Part shown: one piece after another, positions 10,790 through 19,926 of the stretch
Layout: each line of letters opens with the position of its first letter
Position numbering within the stretch: the stretch's first letter is position 1
Assembly (NCBI GenBank): GCA_003427395.1
Contig: BFEA01000379.1
Coordinates: 169,911-203,618, forward strand
Direction of reading: 5' to 3'
Length of the DNA: 33,708 nt
Source of the DNA: Chara braunii
Taxonomy: Eukaryota > Streptophyta > Charophyceae > Charales > Characeae
Position numbers and translations under genes: made by a program
The notes under the pieces: model-generated
The model's input: the letters and a program-made list of their open reading frames with translations, nothing else
What the model was told of the DNA's origin: nothing
Databases searched by the model: none

Positions 10790-11175
10790 TTTTCCGTGAT
10801 AACTTTCTTTACTTAGGTCAATTCTTGTATTTTCTGGGATCATTTTTTTTATATACTTGGCTTTGTATAAATCTTGGCAAGCTACTTTCTCTACGGGAAG
10901 CGCTGCCGAAATTTCTACAAATCCAAGGAGTTCGTCAATTTTTGACTTGTCAAAGTTCAACTTGTCTTTTCTTTGTATCTGACCTAGTAAAAATCTCGAA
11001 GGTCTCCTTTTCTAAAGGAGTGCTGCCCAAATTTTTGCTAAATCAGGGAGTTAGACAAAATTGGACTTTCTTAAGTAAGAGATTATTTCTGCTTTCATAT
11101 ATGGACTTACATAAATTCTGGAAAGATACTTTTCCTACGGGAAGCGCTGCCGAAATTTTCTTAGTTTAAAGGAGT
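10790..11175. repeat. About 120-bp imperfect tandem repeat, three units
   Basis: Anchors CTACGGGAAGCGCTGCCG at 10891, TCTAAAGGAGTGCTGCCC at 11011 and CTACGGGAAGCGCTGCCG at 11135 are 120 and 124 bp apart. A GTATAAATCTTGG-like segment precedes each and an AAGGAGTT-like segment follows. A 148-codon plus-strand ORF crosses it but is just the repeat translated. Confidence 0.8.
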
Positions 11176-13484
11176 TAGATTATATTTCGACAGATGACGA
11201 TTCTGGTAATCCACCCTGGATAGGGAAGATTATGCCATGAGTCTGCCTTTCTTTGGGCGCTGGCTTAGAGGTAGACTTAGGCTTAGCTATTAGGAGAAGC
11301 TCTGAGAGAGATTGTGGCATGGGGATTATTCTCTAGGGGCTTATGGTTTTAGCCTGGGGCGTTGACCTGTCTTGTGTTACAGGTCCTTTTGATCATTTGA
11401 CTCAGGATTTGGACTAGTTCCAGCTTGATCCTACGAGGATCATTTGCTGTTATCACTGATAACAGGTCGGTTGGTTGATCGTCGATTCGTCGGCTCACGA
11501 CACAACTTTGCTTATACCTGTACCTTCAACTTGATTGCCTTAGCCCTGAGATTTGATATGTTTCTTTGAGGGTTTTAACCGAACTTCTTTTAAATGACCA
11601 TTATAAAGAACTTGTGAGATCTATGGAGATTTTTATTATGACTGGGGCTTGAGCGTGTGAGGCGTGGTGTGAGTTACAGGGAACAGTAAAGTTGACCACA
11701 TTGGTGTATGGCAANGTGGCTATTGTGTGTGCTTGTGTTTTATGCAGGTTAGTATTTGGGAGCTTGGTATATGGGTCATACTTTGGAAGCAGTGAGAATG
11801 ACAACCATGTGTCGCACGATCTGCATACCTGTTAGGTCTATGTTTCCCCTTCTTTTGTTGTTATCTCGATATCGGATTTGATATATAAGTGGTGGGATGT
11901 TTATTTATTTATTGGATGATTTTGCTTGTTAATTTTTATAGTTGGACGCTGTAGTCCGTGGCAGCCGTCAAAGTCAAACCCCTTGACTTTTGCCCAGGCC
12001 TAGAGTTGGGCTCATCTCCAGGGCAGTAAGAAACGACTCCCACCATAGGTACGGAGCTATGTACCACCCGCTCTGCACAGAGTGCAGAAGAGGGTGTGTG
12101 GTATTCAACTGCACATGGCGGTTGTCCAACGTCGAGAGATTAACCCTCAAAGCGCGTGTCAGCCGACACTTGAGTGTCGAATGCGGCCCTCGAGATTAAC
12201 GAGGACCGCATGAGTAGGGGTACTACATAGTACGCCATCATTGCGACCGCTTGCATACGCTTACATTGCGAGTCGATATGAGTTAGCCCTGCGTCCGCGC
12301 GGTTTTATACTAAGTCTCGCGCGCGACGCCTATCTGATTTCCGCGTCGGAAAGTTATGGGATGGCTACCGAGGGGCTAGGAGCGTTGTCATGTTGTTCGG
12401 TGTGTGTGTATGTTTTATTTTTGTGTTCGTAAAGTGGTGTGCGCGTGGTGTGTGGGATGCGTCCTAGTCGACCGACACCGAGCCGCGCTTGGGACCTCAG
12501 CCCCCCAGGATGTCGGTTCGCGTGCGGGTCCGATAGAGGCGTATTACCGCGCGTACCCCCTATGCTACAGCGAACGAGAAACGCCCTCGGCTGGTCCACC
12601 TCTGCGATTGCAGCTGATTAGCTTTCGTACTGTGGACTGGTAGCTCGGCGGGGATACGCCCACCGAAGGGAGGTGACAGCTCCCGTAAGGTGGAGGTAAG
12701 TCGTGCCTCGCGTAGGCCCTATCCTGTCGTAGGGGCTCGCGAGAGATATGGCTGGCGCACTCGGGCGGAGCGACTTGCGGAAGCTCCATGTAATTTTGCG
12801 ATGAGGATTTAGACAACTCCTGCGTGACGCGGCCGGGAGGGTCCCGCGCTGCCCTGGTGCGGTGCCGGACCGATGCGCTGGACACCGCAGTCACTCAGTA
12901 GATTAACTTTTGAGAGAAGCAATCAATCTACAGTGGTACACGACCTGCTTTGAAAATATCTGACAACTACCAAACATCCTAATCTACGTCGGTGGTTTTG
13001 ATTTAGAGTACGACCTCTTCGCTGCGGGTGTGGGGTTTCCCCAAGACTAACTGCTGTCCATTCTACCTGTTGTCGGGGACCTTGAGCCCCTGGGAGTCGT
13101 GAGAGATGATGAGATCCTGGTGGTGAAGTGCATATCAAACAGAGACAAGAGAGAGGAATGGGAAAAAGAGGCATACTGAGACATGGACTTTCATAGGCAG
13201 ATACAGAGGGGACATGCGGTCCGGATGATCAAAAGGGAAGGTACATTGCGTACGTACTTTATTTTTATGATTTTAATGGCAAAATTCACAGCATTGGCTC
13301 GTTGCTAGAGACAGTGGAGCAGGCCAGAGAAATGCTCGGGTGAGCATAGGTATACCTGATTTTCTCTCCCGAGATACCCGCCAGTGCTTCAAATATCAAA
13401 TACCTCCTAGTCTCTCAGCGTTCCACAATTAAGTGACCAGTGTTCTAAGACTTATTGCCCCAACATCATTCAATCATTTGGGCC
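11176..13484. other. No supported gene; CpG-rich subregion 12240-12880
   Basis: ORFs are short and unrecognised. The part from about 12240 to 12880 is rich in CG dinucleotides (many CGCG and GCGC steps), while flanking DNA is CpG-poor and A/T-richer. This might mark a hypomethylated or recently arrived segment. No rRNA or tRNA feature was recognised. Confidence 0.45.
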
Positions 13485-13492
13485 TTTATAAA
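13485..13492 (+). promoter_or_regulatory. TATA box of the 13535 gene
   Basis: TTTATAAA lies 43 bases before the ATG at 13535. The leader between them contains three near-repeats of TCAGCATTCA. The spacing suits a short, unspliced 5' leader. This is inferred from position and consensus only. Confidence 0.55.
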
Positions 13493-13534
13493 GCTTCAAT
13501 CAGCACTTCATCAGCATTCAACCAGCATCAACAC

Positions 13535-14198
13535 ATGAGTGCAATCAAGTCATTCTCAATCCAGGAGATAGTCCTGGCCAGTCTCAACAGGATTGCCTCT
13601 AACGATGCCTTCCAGTATCGGCACATCAGTGCAACTGGTTTCAAGCAGGGGAAACTATCTATCTTTGTGGTCCACACCGAGTTTGCGGGAGGAACCATTC
13701 ATGACCTGCGGGTCTACTCGAAGAAGGGTAAAGAAACCCATGAGCACTTCAACTCAGTCTGGATCTCCGCAGCAAGGTATCTTGAGGTGAGACAGAGAGT
13801 TTGATGAGAGTGGAGCTAAGCTGATTCGCTGTTTCGGACCAAAGCTTTACACTGACTACCCCAGGCCTCCAGTACTCTTCACTCTCACAGACGGATCTTG
13901 CTGGTGTGACTTGGTTGGTTTGGCAAAAAGGTATATCTCTCCTGCAACGATTGATTATGAGGCAGTGACCGAACTCTCAGAGTTCCAACATCTCAGACGA
14001 GGGATCTTCTCATAGCCATATCTTCCTACACTTTGGGAGGAGTCATGTGCTATGGTTGACTTCCGCATCATGGGACTTGGTTGGAAATGCTCTGAGCTCG
14101 CAGGGTTCAGATGGATCTACATCCAGAGACCACAGCCTCAAGGAGTACGAAGGCATGGCTCGAAGCACAAGAAAACGCACAACAAAATGAGAGAATGA
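13535..14198 (+). pseudogene. Unrecognised compact gene, broken by one frameshift and one stop
   Basis: The ATG at 13535 is preceded by a TATA box and opens a frame starting MSAIKSFSIQEIVLASL. The frame runs to about 13793; translation then continues sensibly one frame over (EFDESGAKLIRC from 13797) to a TGA at 14196-14198. One in-frame TAG interrupts at 14013-14015. The full reading is about 220 codons, with a Cys/Trp motif (GSCWCDL) in the middle and a Lys/His-rich basic tail. A poly(A) signal lies about 290 bases downstream. I do not recognise the family. A longer open frame exists upstream to 13433, but the TATA position favours 13535. The frame change could be an assembly error, which would leave one nonsense mutation. 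It may be a host gene copy or a mobile-element or viral gene remnant. Confidence 0.55.
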
Positions 14199-14486
14199 GT
14201 GTGTGACTCAGAGGGATGCATGAGGACTCTTGACTGGTGCTGGCCGTGCTCTCTTCATGTGTACTCTCTGAGATTATTATGAGTTCTCATTCTTCCTTCA
14301 TTTTATCCTTGTCATTGCTTGAGTCAGTCAGTCCTGCATCTTTTACATTGTTTTTGCTTGATGATCATGTTCTCTGATGATCCTGTCGCAGTTCTCAAAA
14401 TTAGTAAATTGGCAAAATTGACGCATGCATGACATATCAAAATTTTATGATTATTATTTATATGATTCTTTGTTATTCCGAATCAA

Positions 14487-14492
14487 AATAAA
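14487..14492 (+). terminator. Poly(A) signal AATAAA for the 13535 gene
   Basis: AATAAA sits in A/T-rich DNA 3' of the broken ORF. It completes a TATA, ORF and poly(A) layout on the plus strand. Confidence 0.4.
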
Positions 14493-14591
14493 CGATTCCT
14501 AAGACCGGGGACTGATCTCAGTCGAAGCCAGGTAATGGCCCCTGTATCTCAAATGATCTCAAATTTTCTCAATAATCTGTACAATTCGATA

Positions 14592-14638
14592 TGGGACGTT
14601 GGGCCCGGTTTCCAGCACGTGCTGCTCCCCACGAATAG
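14592..14638 (+). repeat. Copy 1 of a short hairpin repeat family
   Basis: This copy contains GGGCCCGGTTTCCAGC and then TGCTCCCCACGAATAGA. The same block is found in reverse at 21751-21797. The consensus core GCTGGACCCGGTTTCCAGC can fold by pairing GCTGGA with TCCAGC. Further copies lie at 19731, 19902 and 21837. It abuts the 3' side of the Penelope-like element. Confidence 0.75.
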
Positions 14639-14760
14639 ACTGCAGCATTTGTTTGAAAAAAGAAAAAAAAGAAAAAAAACTGGGGACCGGCGAAGACCGC
14701 AATTGAAGGGTCTCGCTCGAAGCTGGACGCACATAACAGGAAGGGATTTGCTTTAATTAA

Positions 14761-14774
14761 TCTATTTATTTATT
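14761..14774 (-). terminator. Overlapping poly(A) signals at the end of the Penelope-like ORF
   Basis: The minus strand reads AATAAATAAATAGA. The TAA stop of the terminal reading frame is embedded in it. This fits transcript 3' end formation just after the ORF. Confidence 0.4.
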
Positions 14775-15017
14775 GCAAATAACGTCCAAAATCCGGCGTG
14801 ACAGCCTGTTGGCTTTCTGGTCACCCGAAGTGGCTTGACTGGAAAACGTGTGACAGCGGTCTGCATTTGATTGTGCGGAGGGCTGATGCTGGCTGCGGTC
14901 AACATTGGTGTCAGGTGATGAGTGGTGGTCTCTTGTGTGCGGTTGGGTGGAGGACCTGCACACTAAATCAGCTTTCGGGAGTGGGTGAGCAATTGCCCAG
15001 CGAACCATTTGGCGAAA

Positions 15018-16220
15018 TCAGTTCAAAAGCCGTGTGACATGAGTTGGTAGCCGACGTTGTCGGCCACACACATATGCAGTCCAGCCTCTAGCCAGGACAC
15101 TGGGAGGATGGCCCCAGACAAGCATACGTCGTGTCACGGAAGTCACTGCCGCTTTGAAGTCGGTGGTATTGTTACATATATGTTTGAATCTCGTTAGTTG
15201 TCTCGTGAGCACACCTGCAGGCTGATGAGTCGGAGTGTTGGAGAAAGCACTGGGATAACGTATGACAGGGAACGTCCAGGTCTCGGCCTTGTCAAATACG
15301 CCAATGCGAAGTGAGTCATCAGGTCGAACCAGGATTCTTGCCCCAAGGAAAAGACATGACCCATCTTACTCAGTAGTGTCTTTCCATTCAAGACCATACT
15401 GAGCAGGAGATAGCGGTAATGTCTTCCAGGATAGAATGTCATCAATGAATCGATATGTGAATGCATATGCTTGCGCAGCACGCAGATCTCGCTGACGAAG
15501 ATCATCGATGAACTGTGCTCCGTCCCAATAAAGTGTGAGGTTGACAATTTTTGGTCCAATGTTAGTGCCCATAGGGATACCAACCACCTGATGGAGCAGA
15601 GTGTCATCCCTCGTATAAAGGTAAGTATTAGAGACCACGAGCCGCAAATGCTGCTCTATTTCTAACACCGGGAGGGTGTCTGACCCATGTGAAGTAACCC
15701 ACTCCCCACGATGAGGACCTCCTATGGTCATGTACATTTGTACTGACCTTCTGCCCTGTGAGAACCGCCCCAAAGCATAATCATGTGCTTCACGAACAAC
15801 ATTCGAAACATTGTTAAGAATCCTGTTGTGTAGCAGGTTCGTGTACATAGTTGTAAAGTCCGTTGTATGTGGTGTACAACCTCGAAGGGACTGTGCATTC
15901 TGCTTGAGATCCATAATGACTTCCTCAACACTTTGCACGATCCAGTAATGTCGTACACCACTTTCTTGATAAAGCTCATTATCCTTACTGCGCAGGGACT
16001 TGATTACACCTTGAAGGGCGTAGCTAAGTGAGCGGGAGGCCATTGTTGTACTTGCAAAAGGCTTATGAGGGGGTCTGTTGTGCAGGTCCGTAACAGAAGG
16101 TGGGTGAGGTGTTGTGCAAGGTTTAGATCAGGAAAGGTTGTTTCATTGTGTAACTCCAAGAATCAGATGAAGAGAAGGTGGAGATTTGTATGCTTTTAGT
16201 GCAAAGTAGAGATAGGGCAG
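15018..16220 (-). pseudogene. Penelope-like reverse transcriptase: fingers, palm and thumb
   Basis: One frame runs from 16220 to 15018. It starts with LPYLYFALKAYKSPPSL, a PLE fingers motif. From the Met at 16043, motif A is TTDFTTMYTNL (residues 60-70, catalytic Asp62), motif B is GIPMGTNIGP (155-164), and motif C is YRFIDDILSW (197-206) with the Asp pair in the IDD form usual for Penelope-like and telomerase-related RTs. After a TAA at 15368-15366 the same frame continues into a clear thumb region (GVLTRQLTRFKHICNNTTDF). TGA codons lie at 16145-16143 and 16130-16128. About 94 codons separate the fingers motif from motif A, enough for an insertion-in-fingers domain, though I cannot prove one. 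All catalytic Asp residues are kept, so decay is recent relative to the RT fold. A same-frame tail continues to 14766. Confidence 0.92.
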
Positions 16221-16224
16221 GTGT

Positions 16225-16378
16225 CACTATGTCGATAGCCCCAACGTTGGTTGAAAAGTGCATGGCGCTCGAGGATGCTGGCCACAGTCTTCGATGCTTG
16301 ATTGTAGGTGGAACTGTCAAGATGTTGTGATAAGTTATACGCGTACCAGCGCTTGCAACAGATTGTCATGTGTGTGAT
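16225..16378 (-). pseudogene. Penelope-like element, RT fingers segment in a shifted frame
   Basis: Between the CxC segment and the main RT frame, a third frame reads CCKRWYAYNLSQHL and then TYNQASKTVASILERHALF. This is the Cys-Lys-Lys/Arg-Trp-Tyr type block that precedes the first RT fingers motif in Penelope-like elements. Frame changes near 16400 and 16224 separate it from its neighbours. Confidence 0.7.
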
Positions 16379-16410
16379 GTTTTATCGACAGGTACTATAG
16401 CGAATTGCTG

Positions 16411-17310
16411 CTATAGCTGCCGAAGAGATGTGTTGGCAGCACGCGAGGCAGTTTGAGTAGGTGCTTGATACGGTGACACAGTAATATTCCATTGGCATCT
16501 TGAAAGAACTGATGTGCGCCATCTGCGCAGCTGAGAGAGACTGTCAGCAATCAGAGACTCATTATTGTGTGCTGATCTCATGGTTGTTATAAAATTAGGA
16601 ATATACTCGTCCAAACCAAGTTTCAATGCTTTCATCACATCTGTGGTGTCGACATTGAGGCGGTACGTGGAGCCTTCAAAGAAGAAAGCTCGTAAGTGTG
16701 TAGCTTGTATAATGGTGTAGTCCACTGTGGCTACATGACCATCAACAGTGTCCACACATTGTGGGAATACTTGTCGACAAGGACAATTGCCAGGGTGTGG
16801 AAGAGGCATATTGCTTGTTATGCTGAGTGCCACTTATGTCAAATTACAGAACTGGACACGTATGGGTTGCACCATCTTGTTGCAGATACGTATTTCCTTG
16901 GCAAGAGCAGGCCGTGGATATAATTCAATGACCTCTGGAAGCCGAAGGACGCTCCGTAACTGTGTGGTGCGAGCAACCTGATGCATGTGCATGACCTTAA
17001 TGAAATTTAGGAACGAAACCCTATCATGTGCAGGGCCGCATTATGGCTGACGTGAATACTGCAGACCACGGATCATGCACTCCAGTTGACGAATGTTAGG
17101 TGTGAGCTCGGAGTTTGAGACATTTGTTTGCAACCATTGCAGCAAGCGGGAGCGCCAAGCAGGGGTGGCTCGGGAGAGGGCTCGAGAAATAGATTGCCAT
17201 TATGAGTTGGCTGCTTGTGTAAGCATGCGATGTAGGGTCGAACGGACAGCGTGGAAGGGACCTGGAGTAGTATCAATATCAATCGTGAAGGGTCTGTCTG
17301 CATGAAATTG
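16411..17310 (-). pseudogene. Penelope-like element, EN-RT linker with CxC motif and start of RT fingers
   Basis: A single frame from about 17310 to 16411 is broken by TAA at 17202-17200, 17043-17041 and 16836-16834. It contains a helical-looking linker (FLNFIKVMHMHQVARTTQL; LPEVIELYPRPALAKEIR). It then reads GNCPCRQVFPQC, whose CxC lies at 16785-16777, followed by DGHVATVDYTIIQATHLRAF and STYRLN. The CxC motif followed by a DGHV-type block is the mark of the N-terminal-endonuclease Penelope clade. Family membership comes from recalled knowledge of that clade; the motif itself is read directly. Confidence 0.8.
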
Positions 17311-17403
17311 TGCTGCGGGGCGAGTTGTAGGAGGATTTGGACTACCTCTCGAGTGAACCCACCTGTACGAACGATGAGATCGCCTAATAGGCGACCGCCA
17401 TCC

Positions 17404-17797
17404 TTATGGAAGGATGTTGTTGAAGCCCCGAGGGTATAAGGTAGTCAGGCGCCGGACCCAAAACCCTTCATGAGGGGAAGCCGCACGTTTAAATGATTCA
17501 GGATCAATGAAACCATCAGCATTTTAAGTAGAGATGAGGGTCTATGCACTCCCAGGGCCAGATGATAAAATGAAATGGCGGTTGCCTAGCCATGGAGTGA
17601 TAGAGATGACGATGGCGTGAGTGAGTTGTTTGAGATGAATAGCGGGAATGCAAATGTTGTTGCAGATGATAGTGAGCAGAGTATGTGGTTTGCCCAACAT
17701 ATGTGCGACCAGATGGTATGTGGATAATGGCATAAATAACCCCAAGGGCTGAAAGAGCATCCATTCCTGACTGAATGGGGCTTTGATCGATGCCTCA
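17404..17797 (-). pseudogene. GIY-YIG endonuclease domain of the Penelope-like element
   Basis: Numbering from the Met at 17764, the GIY motif is GVIY (8-11) and the YIG motif is TYVGQT (21-26). A conserved His lies at 37 and a Trp-rich strand (FIIWPWEC) follows. The frame changes near 17522, after which the terminal helix reads SPHEGFWVRRLTTLYPRGF; its Glu (17469-17467) is the likely metal ligand. The Arg expected nine residues after the YIG Gly is His33 (codon CAT, 17668-17666), one G-to-A step from CGT. No Cys pair lies between GIY and YIG. The domain would nick target DNA to prime reverse transcription. As read it is inactive: the catalytic Arg is missing, the frame is shifted, and stops at 17797-17795 and 17406-17404 bound it. 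Confidence 0.88.
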
Positions 17798-17800
17798 CAA

Positions 17801-18160
17801 TTACAGTTCAAATTGTTCTGCCTGGGCTGCAGCTGCTATGTAGCGGAGTTGCTTTTTAAACCAACGCCCCGCGTCATAGAGATAAGTGTTCCAATCATGA
17901 TGTGCAACCCAATCAACTCGATTACATTGTCGTGCATAGTGGTGATGAGAGGAAGAGCAAGAGGGGTTACGATGCAGAGGATCATGAGTAGGGCGTGTGA
18001 TTCGTGCTGCGCCACTAGCACGAGAATCCCTGTTCAAGTCCCTTTCCTGATTCTCACCTTGTATCATCGACATCATAGGTATTGTATTTTTCAAAATCAG
18101 GAAATTATCTTCAAAAGGTAGAAAGAGGGAGTGTAGCATAAGGGTAAAGCCACGGTCCAA
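17801..18160 (-). pseudogene. N-terminal region of the Penelope-like polyprotein
   Basis: This 119-codon frame is in phase with the GIY-YIG frame and is separated from it only by a TAA (17803-17801) and a TGA (17797-17795). It contains an acidic/basic block (GENQERDLNRDSRASG) and an amphipathic end (GRWFKKQLRYIAAAAQ). No separate domain is recognised. Adjacency and shared phase argue that it belongs to the element. The true start is unknown and may lie farther upstream. Confidence 0.6.
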
Positions 18161-18884
18161 GGTTTTAGGCCCATCGGCTCAGCACGGGGAGGCTGCCGAC
18201 GTCCCTTGCAGGAGGCACTCGCCACAAAGTCTCCTAAGCGATGGCTCGGCTAGTACACAGAATGCCTCCACCTGCGAGTGTGCTCTGGGCAACCGCCCTA
18301 GACGCCGAGCACAGCAGGACTAGCTATTCTGTTAGGAAGGAGTGTCTGATCATCACCAGGAACTCTGTGTACAAGGTTTATGTCAAGGAGAACGTCCTGC
18401 AAGGGTGAGATGAGTAGGAGTACTCCGCAACTGAGTCTGTCACACCTTGGGAGGGAGTTAACTATACTCACTGCGCGGAAGGGAAGGGCAAGAAACCGCG
18501 CCCTTGCGGTGACCGCCACCACAGGACATAAACTTCTGAAACAAAACCAAGAGGTCAGCCACAAAGACAAGGCAAAAGCAATATAGTTAGTTCAAACTAT
18601 AACATAACGAAATCACAGCACCAAACGAGACAGACAACGGACTCGAAGCCTACTCGTATTTCTGGGTGGGAGACATCTCTATGTACCGGCACATGTTCAA
18701 TCCATAGTAAGTGTTCAATCCATCATAGCTGGAGAAGCCCTTGCATTTATCCAGGCCAAGCATGTTGGAAAAATCAGAACAGCATGTGGTAGTCAGAAGA
18801 GCTATAAAGCACATCCAGCTTAACATAAGTGTGACCTGCTAGTACAGGTCCGATCCTAGCCGCTCAATCCACAAGAGCAGAGAG

Positions 18885-18888
<4 letters not shown>
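18161..18888. other. 5' flank of the Penelope-like element, no supported gene
   Basis: No recognised domain on either strand. Part of this may be the element's 5' untranslated region, since it lies between the N-terminal coding segment and a (TG)n microsatellite. Confidence 0.4.

Positions 18889-18938
<50 letters not shown>
18889..18938. repeat. (TG)25 microsatellite
   Basis: An uninterrupted TG run, preceded by a short (AG)n. It lies about 730 bases beyond the 5' end of the recognisable Penelope-like coding sequence. That clade is known for insertion bias toward microsatellites. Confidence 0.97.
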
Positions 18939-19730
18939 GTCATGTTCCATAGTGTAAGAAACTGTTACTAGCAAAGATGGTGAGGGAAAAAGAGAGACAG
19001 GAAAAAGGAAATGTGTGCGTTGTAGATTTTCACCACAACAGCCCCTGTTCCACCCAGATGGGTAGATCCAAAACCGAAGCAGCTTGACCTCTATTGCAGA
19101 CAATGAAGCACACTTGAGGTGAGCCAGTCCAACAATGAAACAATTTTACCCTTAAGCAGCATCATGAAGCAGAAATGATCCAGTAAATCCCCTTCTTGAC
19201 TACCCTTGCTTTTGCTTTCTTTGGGGTACCCTTCTATTTGTTCTTGCAGCTCCCTTTTTACTGTGCCTCACATGTACAAGGCTTGCCACATTGATTGTGG
19301 TTGAGCGCGAGCTGCCCACATCCTGGTGTGCCATAATGGCCCACTTGCACACTATGAAAGGAGGCACGGTAAAGGGGGAGGTGTACTGCTGTTCATTTTT
19401 TCTCAGATCTTCACGTTATATTTCTCTGTTCTCTTAACGATGCTCATGTGTGTGCATTTACTACCGTCTTCACCTGAATAGAACGCCTGGTAATTTGGAG
19501 GGGGGAATCTAGGCACGCCAGAAGGGAACAGATTACTCCTGAAAGATTGGTTAACCCCGCCACTTCACAGTAATCAAGGATCAGAAAACTCCACGCCACT
19601 ACCTCGCAGCCATACTAACGAGCATTCCAATAACGGACCGTATGGCAGCCCAGAGGAAAACACCTAGCTCAATGGCGAGGGCTTAGGGCTTAAGGCAAAC
19701 CAGTGCTGCTGCTTGTTGCCTGCAGTCATA

Positions 19731-19750
19731 TGGGACGCTGGTTTCCAGCA
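19731..19750 (+). repeat. Copy 2 of the hairpin repeat family, loop deleted
   Basis: This copy reads GGGACGCTGGTTTCCAGC. Compared with the family consensus it lacks the six bases ACCCGG in the loop while keeping both arms. Confidence 0.6.
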
Positions 19751-19901
19751 AGTTAGTTCTGGACCAAAGCAGTAAAGAAGGTACCACACAAAGGCTGTTA
19801 AGGTGCGGGATGCTTTCGTCAGGAGACATCAGATGAATAGAGTATAGGGGCTGAGGTGGGTACAGCTACAACACTCGCATTCCCTAGTGACAACAGATGA
19901 A

Positions 19902-19926
19902 TGGGATGCTGGACCCGGTTTCCAGC
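19902..19926 (+). repeat. Copy 3 of the hairpin repeat family
   Basis: This copy contains GCTGGACCCGGTTTCCAGC intact, preceded by TGGGAT. Confidence 0.7.

Larger units (their letters stand above)
14766..18160 (-). mobile_element. Penelope-like retroelement with N-terminal GIY-YIG endonuclease (Naiad/Chlamys-type order), decayed
   Basis: Read on the minus strand, the coding order is: N-terminal region (18160-17801), GIY-YIG endonuclease (about 17794-17405), linker, CxC motif (16785-16777), fingers, RT palm (motifs A, B and C at 15863-15440) and thumb (to about 15018), with a tail ending at 14766. Canonical Penelope-like elements carry the GIY-YIG domain after the RT. A known deep clade (Naiad in invertebrates; Chlamys in green algae, spike mosses and slime molds) has the permuted order seen here, with a CxC motif between the domains. 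The endonuclease has no Cys pair between GIY and YIG, as expected of Chlamys, which lacks the CCHH motif. The copy is dead as read: at least five frame changes and nine in-frame stops, all TAA or TGA. Element ends were not resolved. Confidence 0.9.

Noticed and set aside
15222-15257. Hammerhead-ribozyme-like CTGATGAG ... GAAA on the plus strand
   Set aside because: The intervening bases do not form a proper stem II, no stem I/III partners are seen, and the site lies antisense to the RT thumb coding sequence. The permuted Penelope clade is also reported to lack canonical hammerheads.
15194-15607. 137-codon minus-strand ORF overlapping the RT
   Set aside because: It is an alternative frame. 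The main RT frame carries motif C and the thumb motifs across the same DNA.
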